Source: JABDMH01 sp965223215 (GTDB taxonomy: Bacteria > Bacteroidota > Bacteroidia > Chitinophagales > Saprospiraceae). Taken from it: a stretch of 64,000 bases of DNA. Each line of letters begins with the position of its first letter. Position 1 is the first letter of the stretch. Positions 26,317 through 36,383 of the stretch are shown here, in pieces. Location of the stretch: NCBI GenBank assembly GCA_965223215.1, contig CBDCVZ010000010.1:3286001-3350000 (forward strand), in the 5' to 3' direction. A program made the position numbers and the translations under genes. Below the pieces are notes generated by a model, which worked only from the letters and a program-made list of their open reading frames with translations, did not search any database and was not told the DNA's origin.

Positions 26317-27786
26317 CTATGCAATTTCTAGAAAAGAGATGTTTTTGCCTTCCAATTTGGTTTCTCCCATCAGAAATTTATCGACTTCGCGAGCAGCTTC
26401 TCTTCCCTCAGAAATGGCCCAAACAACAAGACTCTGGCCACGTCGCATATCACCGGCAGCAAACACATGCTCAATGTTTGTCTGGTATCCATTAGTTGCA
26501 ACATTCCCACGATCATCGACCTCAATGCCTAATTGGCTCAGCATGCCTTCAAATTGAGGATGCAAATAACCGATGGCAAGTAACACTAGGGAACATGGAA
26601 TGTCTCGTTCTGAGCCCTCGATTTCTTCAAACCCATACCTGCCAGTGTCCTTATCTTTTGCCCATTTAATATCGACTAAGCTGATAGATTTGATACGGCC
26701 ATTTTCATCACCATTAAAAGACTTTGTCAAAGTCGCCCAATGACGCTCTGCCCCTTCCTCATGCGATGATGAGGTGCGAAGCATCATTGGCCACAGTGGC
26801 CAGGGGGTTTCTTCAGCTCGTTTTTCAGGTGGTTTGGACAAGAGTTCAAGTTGGGTCACTGATTTCGCGCGATGCCGATTTGAGGTTCCAACGCAATCTG
26901 ATCCGGTATCGCCACCACCGATTACCACCACATCATGCCCGGTAGCCCAAATTTCATTTTCGGGGCTGATCTTATCACCGGCCACCCTTTTGTTATTTTG
27001 CTCTAAGAATTCCATGGCGAAATGAATACCATCTAGCTCACGCCCGGGAATCTTCAGATCACGTGGAATGGTGGATCCACCGCATAGGACTAGTGCATCG
27101 AACTCAGCATTGAGTTCATCCACAGAAATATTGTCACCCACATTCGCATTGGTCCTGAAGTGAATGCCTTCTGCTTCCATGACGGCGATCCTTCGATCCA
27201 CCACGTTTTTTTCAAGTTTAAAATCAGGAATTCCATAACGAAGTAACCCTCCAACACGGGTATTTCGCTCAAATACGGTTACCGAATGGCCAGCCTTATT
27301 CAGTTGAGCTGCGGCGGCCAATCCAGAGGGACCAGAGCCGATGACAGCAACTTTCTTACCGGTACGAGTGGCCGGTGGTTGCGGCTTCACGAGACCGCGC
27401 TCAAAGGCCATTTCAACGATGCTCTTTTCGATGTGTTCAATCGCGACGGGAGGTTGATTAATGCCAAGAACACAGGCTGCTTCACATGGAGCCGGACAAA
27501 TTCTTCCAGTAAACTCTGGAAAATTATTGGTCGAAGTCAGGATTTCATAGGCCTTTGCCCAATCTTCTTGATAAACTGCATCATTAAAATCTGGGATAAT
27601 ATTTCCCAAGGGGCATCCATTATGACAAAATGGAATACCGCAATCCATACATCGTGATGCCTGGTCGATCGTCTTTTTATTGTCAAAGGGCAAATAAATC
27701 TCTCTATAGTCCTGCACCCTTTCCTCAACAGATCGACTTTTTGGCAGTTCTCTCGTCTTCTTTAAAAATCCTCTCGGGTCTCCCAT
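26317..27786 (-). CDS. gltD: Glutamate synthase (NADPH), small subunit
   Basis: 489 residues. An N-terminal iron-sulfur domain with the ligands CMDCGIPFCHNGCPLG and a later CPAPCEAACVLG cluster is followed by an FAD-binding site (VIGSGPSGLAAAAQLNKAGH) and an NADPH site (VVIGGGDTGSDCVGT). It passes electrons from NADPH through its flavin and clusters to GltB. The C-terminus FAAGDMRRGQSLVVWAISEGREAA is the usual FAD-contacting motif. It lies 90 bases downstream of gltB on the same strand, the reverse of nothing unusual in this phylum, and the pair forms the GOGAT enzyme. Confidence 0.95.
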   Translation of the reverse strand: MGDPRGFLKKTRELPKSRSVEERVQDYREIYLPFDNKKTIDQASRCMDCGIPFCHNGCPLGNIIPDFNDAVYQEDWAKAYEILTSTNNFPEFTGRICPAPCEAACVLGINQPPVAIEHIEKSIVEMAFERGLVKPQPPATRTGKKVAVIGSGPSGLAAAAQLNKAGHSVTVFERNTRVGGLLRYGIPDFKLEKNVVDRRIAVMEAEGIHFRTNANVGDNISVDELNAEFDALVLCGGSTIPRDLKIPGRELDGIHFAMEFLEQNNKRVAGDKISPENEIWATGHDVVVIGGGDTGSDCVGTSNRHRAKSVTQLELLSKPPEKRAEETPWPLWPMMLRTSSSHEEGAERHWATLTKSFNGDENGRIKSISLVDIKWAKDKDTGRYGFEEIEGSERDIPCSLVLLAIGYLHPQFEGMLSQLGIEVDDRGNVATNGYQTNIEHVFAAGDMRRGQSLVVWAISEGREAAREVDKFLMGETKLEGKNISFLEIA

Positions 27787-27876
27787 TTCAATTTCAAATT
27801 AGGTTCATAATGCTTTTAAAATGCTTCGAATCATTGTAAAATTTCGAACAGCTAACATGGATAGGTAGTCCAGGTG

Positions 27877-30800
27877 CTAACTAGCCACCAAATTGGCTTT
27901 TTTCGATTCGCTCATCTTCAGTAGGACCGCTTTGTAATCAGTCGGCATAACCTTAGTAAACGAGGATTTCACCTCATCCCAACGCGTCAAAAGGTCTAGG
28001 GCCACTTGGCTACTGGTATAGCGAAAGTGGTTTCTGATCATGGATCGAATCACCTCATAATCTTTGGTGGTCGGCTCCTCCAATTCAACCATACCCATGT
28101 TGCACGAAGCCGAAAAATTATTGTCTGGGTCAAAAATATAGGCAATTCCACCACTCATTCCAGCTGCAAAATTTTTCCCCCATTCACCAAGATTGACGAC
28201 GATACCTCCAGTCATGTATTCACAGCCATGGTCACCCACTCCTTCAACCACTGCTTTGGCTCCGGAATTCCGCACGGCAAAGCGCTCACCCGCCATTCCA
28301 TGGATGTAGGCTTCTCCAGCTGTGGCACCGTAAAGTGCCACGTTGCCAATAATGATATTTTTCTCCGGTGCAAACTTTGCGTCTCGGTCGGGGGTAACGA
28401 TTAACCTTGCCCCTGATAGGCCTTTCCCAAAATAGTCGTTGGATTCTCCTTCGAGCGTAAATTGTAAACCCGATGTGGCAAAAGCACCAAAGCTCTGACC
28501 AGCAGGTCCCCTAAACCTTAATTCGACGGTTCCTTCAGGAAGGCCATCACCTTTGAAACGCTTGGAAATTTCATTTGAAAACATCGTACCCACTGCTCGA
28601 TCTGTGTTCTTGATATCAAACACACCGGAGACTGGGTTTCCAGCTTCAAGCGTTAGCTTGCAGTGTTCGATCAACTTTCGGTCCAATACCCCATCAATTC
28701 CATGATCCTGCTCGATGCTCTTAAACTGTCCGACAGATTCGTCAGCAGGTTCTTTATAAAGAATGGGGCTTAGATCCAGGGTGCGGTATTTCCAGTGGTC
28801 GATATTCTTCTTCATTTTCAACATCTCCACTTTACCTACCATGTCATTTAGCCTCCTGAAACCTAGCTCAGCCATGATCTCACGTAATTCGTCTGCCAGG
28901 AAAGTGAAGAAATTAATGACATGCTGAGGGTCGCCAGCAAATCGCTTACGCAATTCCGGATCTTGCGTAGCAATACCCACGGGACAGGTGTTTAAGTGGC
29001 ATTTACGCATCATCACGCAGCCTTCGACCACCAGACTGGCCGTGGCAATTCCCCATTCTTCAGCACCAAGAAGGGTAGCAATGGCCAAATCCTTTCCACT
29101 TCTGATCTGACCATCTGTCTGTAATATGACTCGATCTCTTAGTTTATTCTTGACGAGGGTTTGGTGCGTCTCGGCCAGACCAAGTTCCCAAGGTAATCCG
29201 GCATGTCTTATGGAAGTCAGGGGGCTGGCACCTGTTCCACCATCATGGCCTGAAATTAGGATGGCATCGGCGTGCGCCTTTGCTACACCTGATGCAATAA
29301 TACCAACTCCCGCTTTGGATACTAATTTCACATTAATCCGTGCCTCACGATTGGCATTTTTAAGATCAAAAATAAGTTGGGCCAAGTCCTCGATGGAGTA
29401 AATGTCGTGATGTGGTGGAGGCGAAATCAGACCGACACCAGGAGTAGAATGTCGGACACGTGCAATCCAATCATTAACTTTATGACCTGGTAACTGACCG
29501 CCCTCTCCTGGTTTGGCACCCTGCGCCATTTTTATCTGCAACTCATCCGCATTACTCAAATAGTAACTGGTCACTCCAAATCTGCCCGAAGCAACCTGCT
29601 TGATCGCTGATCGTTCAAGATCTCCGTTCTCCTTGGGATAAAATCGCGCTGCATCTTCCCCACCCTCACCGGAATTACTCTTTCCACCAATCCGGTTCAT
29701 GGCAATGGCAAGGGTAGTATGTGCCTCATGACTAATTGAACCAAATGACATCGCACCGGTGGCAAATCGTTTGAGAATGTTCTCGACTGGCTCCACTTCA
29801 TCGATGGGTATGCTTTGACCCTTTCTAAAGGTCAGAAGCCCTCGAAGTGTTAGTGCTTTTTCACTCTGTTCATCGATCAGTTTACTATATTTCTTAAAGG
29901 TGGCATAGTCTTTTTTTCGAGTGGCGTATTGCAACAGATGAATGGTTTGAGGATTGAACATATGTACTTCCCCCCTCTGTTTCCATTGATAGATACCCCC
30001 TTCTTCAAGATCTGGTCTAGCAACTTGTCTCTCCGGGTAAGCCTGGGTATGGCGCTGCATAATTTCCTTGGCCAAACCATCAAAACCCAATCCTTGAATT
30101 CGAGAGATCGAACCCTTGAAGCATTTTTCCACAACATCGGATCGTAAACCGACGATTTCAAATATTTGTGCTCCATGGTAAGATCTCAGAGTCGAAATAC
30201 CGATTTTGGACATGATCTTAAGAAGTCCCTTTCCGACGGCTTTGATATAGATTTGCGTGAGTTCTTCTAGATTTTCACCCTTTTGGACCACCTTTTTTCG
30301 CTTAAGATCAGCAATGGTAGCAAAGGCCAAATAAGGATTAATCGCATTGGCACCGTAACCAATTAGGGTTGCATAATGGTGTGTCTCTCTCACATCGCCG
30401 GCCTCGACCACTAGTGAGGTCTGCATTCGCAATCCCACCTTGATTAAATGATGATGAATGGCACCCACCGCTAATAAAGATGGTATTGGTGCATGGTGAT
30501 GATCGGCTTGTCGATCCGTTAAGATCAGGATGTTGCAATTGTTTCGAACCAGATCTTCAGCCGATGCACAGATATGATCGAGTGCCGCAGCCAGTCTACC
30601 TCTTTGACTGCCGGCCGAGAAGAGGCATTGTATTTCGCTCGACTTGAAGTTTGGATGCTTGATGTTCTTGAGCTTGTTCAACTCATCATTGGTTAAGACG
30701 GGCTGATCAAGATGAATGAACTTTGCCTGCTCTTGGGTGGGAGCGAGCACGTTGGCAGTACTGCCCAAATGTGTAAATAAGGTCATGACGCTTCGCTCCC

Positions 30801-32409
30801 GAATGGGATCGATGGGCGGATTAGTCACCTGCGCAAACAGTTGTTTGAAGTAGTTTGAGGTATGTTGAGAATAGTGCGACAACACGGCTAATGGTGTATC
30901 CACACCCATGGAGCCGATGGGGTCTTTCTCGACATTGATCATCGGCGCCAAAATGGTCTTGAGGTCTTCTTTGGTAAATCCGTGAAGTAACTGATTGTGA
31001 AGTAAAGTCTTCTCATCAAATCCATCACCAGATGGGAGCTGGGGTGGTAAATCTTTCAGATCAATGCGAAATTCATCCAGCCAATCCTGATAAGGACCAT
31101 TCTTGCAAATGGTGGCCTTGACTTCATCATCTCCGATCACCCGATTTGCATCCATATCGGCTATCAATATCTTGCCAGGCTGAAGTCTTCCCTTTAAAGA
31201 AACAGTGCTCTGCTCGATCGGTAGCACGCCCGCTTCGGAAGCCACAATCAGTGTATTGTCTTCCGTCAGTAGATAGCGTGACGGTCTAAGACCATTGCGA
31301 TCCAGGGTGGCTCCCACCAGGATCCCATCGGTAAATACGATCGAGGCCGGGCCGTCCCATGGCTCCATTAAATTGCTATGGTACTCATAAAAGGCACGTT
31401 TATATTTCTCCATGGACTCATCGTGCTCCCAGGCCTCAGGTATCATCATCATGAGGGCATGGGGAAGCGAACGTCCACTCAAAACCAAAAACTCCAATAT
31501 ATTGTCAAAAGACCCTGAATCTGAGTGGTTGGGTCCAATGATTGGTTTGAGTTTTTCAAGTTCTATTTCGTTAAAGTGCTCTGATTCTAGCAAGAATTCT
31601 CTGGACGTCCACCAATTCACATTGCCTTGAATGGTATTAATTTCCCCATTGTGTGCTACGTAGCGAAATGGTTGAGCTAGTTTCCACTTTGGTACTGTAT
31701 TGGTGGAAAACCGAGAATGGATCAATGCGATCGCTGAGGTACAGTCTTCGTCACTAAGATCCGGATAATAAGATCGGAGCTGATAGGTTGTCAGTTGACC
31801 TTTATAGACGATGGTCTTATAAGAAAAAGAACACAAATAGAAGTCATCTTTGGTCTGGGGAAAGGTGTTGTGGATGTTGTGAATGGCAAACTTGCGCAGT
31901 ACATGTAACCTGCGCTCAAGTGTTCTGCTATCCAACTTTTCGACGGGTTTGACGAAAATCTGTTCAATTCTTGGCTCGACTGCAATGGCGGATTCTCCCA
32001 GGCCTTCATTATCAGTGGGCACCTTGCGATATCCGAGGAGCTCAAATCCCAGTTCATCGATGTAGTCATTAAACAATACTCTGCACTGAGACATCAGGTT
32101 CTTGTTCTTTGGAAAAAAAACCATGCCCACTCCATATTCACCAAACTCAGGTATTTCAAAACCAGCTTCACGACACTTCTTGGAAAAAAACTGATGTGGT
32201 GTCTGAATGAGGATGCCAGCTCCGTCGCCTGTATTTGGCTCACAGCCGCAGGCACCCCGATGTTCCATGTTTTGTAGCATGGTCAAGGCGTTATCGATGA
32301 CAGCATGGGTTTTGTTACCATTTAAGTTGGCAATCAAACCAGTACCACACGAATCTTTCTCCATGCTCGGAACATAAAGTCCCTCGCTGGACGATTTAAA
32401 TTCAGCCAT
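27877..32409 (-). CDS. gltB: Glutamate synthase, large subunit
   Basis: 1510 residues, normal for bacterial GltB. Cys21 (in EKDSCGTGLIA) is the N-terminal nucleophile of the glutamine amidotransferase domain after removal of a 20-residue propeptide. A central domain, the FMN-binding synthase domain (SGHDGGTGASPLTSIRHAG) and the 3Fe-4S ligands in CHLNTCPVGIATQDP follow. The C-terminal beta-helix is rich in glycine (GNVALYGATAGEAYIHGMAGERF). It converts 2-oxoglutarate plus glutamine to two glutamates, the main ammonium-assimilation step. A TAnnTTTG box stands 23-30 bases upstream. Confidence 0.96.
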   Translation of the reverse strand: MAEFKSSSEGLYVPSMEKDSCGTGLIANLNGNKTHAVIDNALTMLQNMEHRGACGCEPNTGDGAGILIQTPHQFFSKKCREAGFEIPEFGEYGVGMVFFPKNKNLMSQCRVLFNDYIDELGFELLGYRKVPTDNEGLGESAIAVEPRIEQIFVKPVEKLDSRTLERRLHVLRKFAIHNIHNTFPQTKDDFYLCSFSYKTIVYKGQLTTYQLRSYYPDLSDEDCTSAIALIHSRFSTNTVPKWKLAQPFRYVAHNGEINTIQGNVNWWTSREFLLESEHFNEIELEKLKPIIGPNHSDSGSFDNILEFLVLSGRSLPHALMMMIPEAWEHDESMEKYKRAFYEYHSNLMEPWDGPASIVFTDGILVGATLDRNGLRPSRYLLTEDNTLIVASEAGVLPIEQSTVSLKGRLQPGKILIADMDANRVIGDDEVKATICKNGPYQDWLDEFRIDLKDLPPQLPSGDGFDEKTLLHNQLLHGFTKEDLKTILAPMINVEKDPIGSMGVDTPLAVLSHYSQHTSNYFKQLFAQVTNPPIDPIRERSVMTLFTHLGSTANVLAPTQEQAKFIHLDQPVLTNDELNKLKNIKHPNFKSSEIQCLFSAGSQRGRLAAALDHICASAEDLVRNNCNILILTDRQADHHHAPIPSLLAVGAIHHHLIKVGLRMQTSLVVEAGDVRETHHYATLIGYGANAINPYLAFATIADLKRKKVVQKGENLEELTQIYIKAVGKGLLKIMSKIGISTLRSYHGAQIFEIVGLRSDVVEKCFKGSISRIQGLGFDGLAKEIMQRHTQAYPERQVARPDLEEGGIYQWKQRGEVHMFNPQTIHLLQYATRKKDYATFKKYSKLIDEQSEKALTLRGLLTFRKGQSIPIDEVEPVENILKRFATGAMSFGSISHEAHTTLAIAMNRIGGKSNSGEGGEDAARFYPKENGDLERSAIKQVASGRFGVTSYYLSNADELQIKMAQGAKPGEGGQLPGHKVNDWIARVRHSTPGVGLISPPPHHDIYSIEDLAQLIFDLKNANREARINVKLVSKAGVGIIASGVAKAHADAILISGHDGGTGASPLTSIRHAGLPWELGLAETHQTLVKNKLRDRVILQTDGQIRSGKDLAIATLLGAEEWGIATASLVVEGCVMMRKCHLNTCPVGIATQDPELRKRFAGDPQHVINFFTFLADELREIMAELGFRRLNDMVGKVEMLKMKKNIDHWKYRTLDLSPILYKEPADESVGQFKSIEQDHGIDGVLDRKLIEHCKLTLEAGNPVSGVFDIKNTDRAVGTMFSNEISKRFKGDGLPEGTVELRFRGPAGQSFGAFATSGLQFTLEGESNDYFGKGLSGARLIVTPDRDAKFAPEKNIIIGNVALYGATAGEAYIHGMAGERFAVRNSGAKAVVEGVGDHGCEYMTGGIVVNLGEWGKNFAAGMSGGIAYIFDPDNNFSASCNMGMVELEEPTTKDYEVIRSMIRNHFRYTSSQVALDLLTRWDEVKSSFTKVMPTDYKAVLLKMSESKKANLVAS

Positions 32410-32431
32410 TACGAAAAATTTAAGCGAACCG

Positions 32432-32439
32432 CAAAAATA
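32432..32439 (-). promoter_or_regulatory. -7 promoter box for gltBD
   Basis: The minus strand reads TATTTTTG (an exact TAnnTTTG) 23 bases before the gltB start. This suggests gltBD is transcribed separately from the upstream his operon, which ends at 32560. No good -33 TTTG is seen at usual spacing. Confidence 0.4.
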
Positions 32440-32559
32440 ACAAAATTAAACATAAGGAATGACGCCAGGCTTCAATCCATCGCAGGATATCGTCTCCAAA
32501 AATACATATGTCCCTTTTGATTATATGTACTAGGAGCCAGGTGCCCAAGGGCATCTCTC

Positions 32560-33177
32560 CTATTTATGACGATCTTTCAAAACCTCTATCACGTCTTGAA
32601 GAGACTCGTTTTTGGCTTGTAACAAGACCAGAAAATGGAAGAGAAGGTCTGCTGATTCATTGAGAAATTTGTCGCGATCTTCATTCTTTGCTTCAATGAC
32701 GGTCTCCACGGCTTCTTCACCCACCTTCTGTGCGATTTTGTCTAAGCCGCTGGCAAAGAGGCTGGCTGTGTAGCTGGTAGTTGAGGGGTTATTCTTGCGT
32801 TGGATGATGATTTGTTGCAAGTGTTCGAGAAAACTAAGACCTAGTCCTTCCTCACCAAAGCAGGTCTCAGTGCCGGTATGACAGGTGGGGCCCAATGGAT
32901 CAGCCTGAACGAGCAGGGTATCATGGTCACAATCCAGGAACATGGATTTGAACTCCAGGAAGTTTCCCGAGGATTCTCCTTTGGTCCAAAGGCGATTTTT
33001 GGAACGGCTATAGAAAGTCACTTTCCCAATGGAAATTGATTTTTTGACGGCTTCCTCATTCATATAACCGAGCATCAAAACCAATCCCGAGCTGTGGTGC
33101 TGGATGATGGCGGGAATCAAACCATCTGGTGACTTTGAAAAATCTATCTTGTCGAGGATCTCCAGGTATTTACTCAT
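32560..33177 (-). CDS. hisI: Bifunctional phosphoribosyl-AMP cyclohydrolase / phosphoribosyl-ATP pyrophosphatase
   Basis: 205 residues, a HisIE fusion. The N-terminal HisI half (about 1-110) shows LMLGYMNEEAVKKS, FYSRSKNRLWTKGESSGN and the zinc/metal ligands CDHDTLLVQADPLGPTCHTG. The C-terminal HisE half shows NPSTTSYTASLF, KIAQKVGEEAVETVIEAK and NESADLLFHFLVLL, a MazG-like fold. It carries out steps two and three of histidine synthesis. It is the last gene of the his operon, seven bases after hisF. Confidence 0.95.
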   Translation of the reverse strand: MSKYLEILDKIDFSKSPDGLIPAIIQHHSSGLVLMLGYMNEEAVKKSISIGKVTFYSRSKNRLWTKGESSGNFLEFKSMFLDCDHDTLLVQADPLGPTCHTGTETCFGEEGLGLSFLEHLQQIIIQRKNNPSTTSYTASLFASGLDKIAQKVGEEAVETVIEAKNEDRDKFLNESADLLFHFLVLLQAKNESLQDVIEVLKDRHK

Positions 33178-33184
33178 TACTGTT

Positions 33185-33943
33185 CTAATTTAATCGAATG
33201 GGAATGCCAAGGTCCGAAAGTTCTTTCTTTAGATCTGGAACTGCGACCTCACCATAGTGAAATATACTAGCAGCAAGACCTGCATCCACATTGGTCTTCT
33301 GAAAAAGCTCGATGAAATGAGCGCTACCACCGGCACCACCACTGGCGATGATCGGGATGGAGAGTAAATCTGCCATCTCACTTAGTGCTTCAAGGGCAAA
33401 ACCCTTTTTGGTGCCATCGTGATTCATGGAGGTAAACAAAATTTCTCCTGCACCGCGCTCCTCCAATTCCCGCACCCAGGAAAACATTTCACGGTTGGTC
33501 GGTATGGATCCCCCAGCCACGTGCACAATCCATTCCTCCTCCATTTTTCTAGCATCGACGGCTGCCACAATGCACTGACTACCAAATTTGAGACTCAATT
33601 CGTTTACCAGGTCCGGCTGTCTCACCGCGGCTGAATTGATGGAAACTTTGTCTGCACCATTTTCAAGTAGGACTTCAACATCAGCCACACTACTGATGCC
33701 ACCACCGATTGTAAATGGAATGTTTAAGTGTTGAGCTACTTGATCAGCAAGATGAGCAAGTGTTTTGCGTTTTTCTTTAGTTGCCGTGATGTCCAAAAAA
33801 ACCAATTCATCTGCACCCTGATCACTATAGATCTTGCCCAATTCCACCGGGTCTCCGGCATCACGCAATTGCTCAAAATTAATTCCTTTCACGGTACGTC
33901 CCTCCATCACATCGAGGCAGGGAATAATCCTCTTAGCTAACAT
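33185..33943 (-). CDS. hisF: Imidazole glycerol phosphate synthase, cyclase subunit
   Basis: 252 residues with the full TIM barrel: RIIPCLDVMEGRTVKG with the catalytic Asp at the start, FLDITATKEKR, FTIGGGISSVADVEVLL, DKVSINSAAV, CIVAAVDARK with the second catalytic Asp, and IIASGGAGGSAHF. It closes the imidazole ring using ammonia channelled from HisH. Its start overlaps the end of hisA by 11 bases, so the two are translationally coupled. Confidence 0.97.
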   Translation of the reverse strand: MLAKRIIPCLDVMEGRTVKGINFEQLRDAGDPVELGKIYSDQGADELVFLDITATKEKRKTLAHLADQVAQHLNIPFTIGGGISSVADVEVLLENGADKVSINSAAVRQPDLVNELSLKFGSQCIVAAVDARKMEEEWIVHVAGGSIPTNREMFSWVRELEERGAGEILFTSMNHDGTKKGFALEALSEMADLLSIPIIASGGAGGSAHFIELFQKTNVDAGLAASIFHYGEVAVPDLKKELSDLGIPIRLN

Positions 33944-34658
33944 TTTGAAAGTTTTCGAGTTCCGTCAATGAAATATTCCCTTCGTAAATGGCTTTTCCAA
34001 TAATGCAACCCCAACATCCCGTTTCTTTTAAATCATATACATCCTGCATGGTGGTCACACCTCCACTGGCTGTCAATTTTATGGACGTAAAATGATTTAG
34101 AATTTCTCTATAGAGATCGTGAGCAGGCCCACTTAGCATGCCGTCTTTGGCGATGTCGGTACAGATCACATGACTTACACCATGATCGAAGTATTTCTTC
34201 AAGAAAGATTTCCAATGAAATTCCGTCTCATTCATCCATCCTTGAGTGGCCACAAAACCGTTCTTTAGGTCTGCGCCCAGGATGATCGTGTCTGAACCAT
34301 AACGTTGTAACCAACTCAAAAATAATTCCGGGTCCTGAGCAGCGACACTTCCAACAGTGACCTGGTGTGCTCCACTTTGCAGGACCGTTTCAAGGTCGGC
34401 TGTCGTTTTGACACCGCCCCCAAAATCAATGATCAATTTGGTGTTTCGCGCAATTTTTTCAACCACATGCCAATTGACAACTCTGCGGGATCTAGCACCA
34501 TCTAGATCAACGAGGTGGAGACGGGTAAGGCCGTGATCTTCAAATGACTTGGCTATTTCAAGTGGATCATCATGATAGGTTTTCTGACGGTCATACAGTC
34601 CTTTTTCTAAACGCACGCATTTTCCGTCGATGATATCAATGGCCGGAATAATCTCCAT
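33933..34658 (-). CDS. hisA: ProFAR isomerase (HisA)
   Basis: 241 residues, a TIM barrel related to HisF. MEIIPAIDIIDGKCVRLEKG opens the protein with the catalytic Asp, LVDLDGAR and IDFGGGVKTTADLE follow, then LGADLKNG, CTDIAKDGMLSGP (second Asp) and LTASGGVTTMQDV. It performs the Amadori isomerisation of ProFAR to PRFAR. It sits one base after hisH. Confidence 0.96.
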   Translation of the reverse strand: MEIIPAIDIIDGKCVRLEKGLYDRQKTYHDDPLEIAKSFEDHGLTRLHLVDLDGARSRRVVNWHVVEKIARNTKLIIDFGGGVKTTADLETVLQSGAHQVTVGSVAAQDPELFLSWLQRYGSDTIILGADLKNGFVATQGWMNETEFHWKSFLKKYFDHGVSHVICTDIAKDGMLSGPAHDLYREILNHFTSIKLTASGGVTTMQDVYDLKETGCWGCIIGKAIYEGNISLTELENFQNVS

Positions 34659-34659
34659 A

Positions 34660-35250
34660 TTATTTGATGGCTAAAAAGTTTTCAAGAATTGCAGCCCCCA
34701 CCGTACCAGATTTCTCCGGATGAAATTGGGTTGCATAAAAATTGTCTTTTTCGATGGCAGCAGCAAAACCCTGACAATAGTCAGTATGAGCGGTTGAGTA
34801 GGGGCCCTCCTCGACAAAATAACTATGCACAAAATAAACATGTTGGTTTTCCAACTGTTTGTTAAATAAATTCCCGCTCAGGTCGGTGATTTTATTCCAT
34901 CCCATGTGTGGCACCTTTTCCCCATTTTTCGGAATAAATCTTTTAACATCACAATCAAAGATACCAAGGCACTTTGTATCATTTTCCTCCGACCACCGAC
35001 ACATTAATTGCATACCAAGGCAAATACCAAGAAATGGTTGTTTCAAATTTGGAATGATCCTGTCAAGCCCAAATTGACGAATGAATCCCATGGTCGTACT
35101 CGCCTCCCCAACCCCAGGAAAAATAATTTTATCCGCACTGGCAATTTCATCGTGTTTACGAGTAAACTTCGCATCGACACCTAGACGACGCATCGCATGA
35201 TACACCGATCTGGTATTTCCAGCATTATAATCAATCACTGCAACCTTCAC
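34660..35250 (-). CDS. hisH: Imidazole glycerol phosphate synthase, glutaminase subunit
   Basis: 196 residues, a class I glutamine amidotransferase. The nucleophile Cys is in PFLGICLGMQLM and the His/Glu pair in TQFHPEKSG near residue 182. VAVIDYNAGNTRSVYHAMRRLG opens the protein. It supplies ammonia to HisF. The start codon overlaps the hisB stop by one base. Confidence 0.96.
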   Translation of the reverse strand: MKVAVIDYNAGNTRSVYHAMRRLGVDAKFTRKHDEIASADKIIFPGVGEASTTMGFIRQFGLDRIIPNLKQPFLGICLGMQLMCRWSEENDTKCLGIFDCDVKRFIPKNGEKVPHMGWNKITDLSGNLFNKQLENQHVYFVHSYFVEEGPYSTAHTDYCQGFAAAIEKDNFYATQFHPEKSGTVGAAILENFLAIK

Positions 35251-36383
35251 TATATCACTCCTTTTGTAGTTGGTAAATCAAATTGGTCCATATCGCGTTT
35301 AATGGCTCGTCGGATGGCCCGAGCAAATGCTTTAAATATTGCTTCGATTTTATGATGTTCATTCACACCGGTAGCCTTAATATTAAGGTTGCATTTGGCA
35401 GCATCCGAAAAAGATTTGAAAAAATGATGAAACATCTCGGTCGGGACATCACCTACCCGCTCTCTCGAAAATTCTGCCGCCCAAACCAACCAAGGCCTCC
35501 CTCCAAAATCGATGGTTACCATCGCCTCACAATCATCCATTGGAAGGGCAAAACCATATCGTTCTATGCCTCGCTTGGACCCCAACGCGTGTAGAAATGC
35601 CTCCCCGAGTGCCAGCCCAGTATCTTCAATGGTATGATGTTCATCAATGTGTAAGTCACCCTCCACCTGCAGGTTCAGATCAATACCGCCATGCTTACCC
35701 AACTGGTCCAACATATGATCGAAAAAGGAAAGTCCCGTAGATATCTTAGTTTGTCCAGCTCCTTCGAGATTTAGCAAAATGTCAATTTTAGTTTCGTTCG
35801 TATTTCTAATGGTTGACACTTGACGAGGTAATTGTTTCAAAAATTGATAGATGCCCGGCCAGCCTTTCGCATGAAAACATATTGTTTTATTTAAATCAAC
35901 ATCAGCAGCCATATGGTCGTCGGATTCATCCATGGATTTTCCTATCATGATACCCTTGGCTCCCAGGTTGTGGGCAAACAACATGTCGGTAATCCGGTCG
36001 CCAATTACAAATGAATTAGCAAGATCATAATCTCCCTGCAAATAGTGTTGAACACGACCTAGATTGGGCTTTCGATTTGGTGAGTTATCCTTAGCAAAAC
36101 TTTCATCAATAATTATTTCTCGCCACTTCACTCCCTCACTCTCCAAAATCTTAAGCACTAAATTATGAGGTGGGTGAAAGGTCTCTGCGGGGAAAGCCTT
36201 CGTACCCAACCCATCCTGATTCGTGACCATCACCAACTCGTAATCTAAATCGCGGGCAATAGAAGCTAAGGAAGTAATGGCAGATGGTAGAAAATCCAGT
36301 TTTTCAATGGCATCCACTTGGTAATCTTCAGGAGGCTCAACGATGATGGTTCCATCTCTATCGATCAAGAGTAATTTCTTCAT
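35250..36383 (-). CDS. hisB: Bifunctional histidinol-phosphatase / imidazoleglycerol-phosphate dehydratase
   Basis: 377 residues. The N-terminal half (about 1-170) is a HAD phosphatase: the nucleophile motif is LLIDRDGTIIVEPPEDYQVD. The C-terminal half (about 190-377) is IGP dehydratase: GTGLSFFDHMLDQLGKHGGIDL-like segments with DEHHTIEDTGLALGEA (metal-binding His), ERYGFALPMDDCEA and NEHHKIEAIFKAFARA. The fused form, first known from Enterobacteria, is also standard in Bacteroidota. It catalyses steps seven and nine of the pathway. Its end overlaps hisC by four bases. Confidence 0.96.
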   Translation of the reverse strand: MKKLLLIDRDGTIIVEPPEDYQVDAIEKLDFLPSAITSLASIARDLDYELVMVTNQDGLGTKAFPAETFHPPHNLVLKILESEGVKWREIIIDESFAKDNSPNRKPNLGRVQHYLQGDYDLANSFVIGDRITDMLFAHNLGAKGIMIGKSMDESDDHMAADVDLNKTICFHAKGWPGIYQFLKQLPRQVSTIRNTNETKIDILLNLEGAGQTKISTGLSFFDHMLDQLGKHGGIDLNLQVEGDLHIDEHHTIEDTGLALGEAFLHALGSKRGIERYGFALPMDDCEAMVTIDFGGRPWLVWAAEFSRERVGDVPTEMFHHFFKSFSDAAKCNLNIKATGVNEHHKIEAIFKAFARAIRRAIKRDMDQFDLPTTKGVI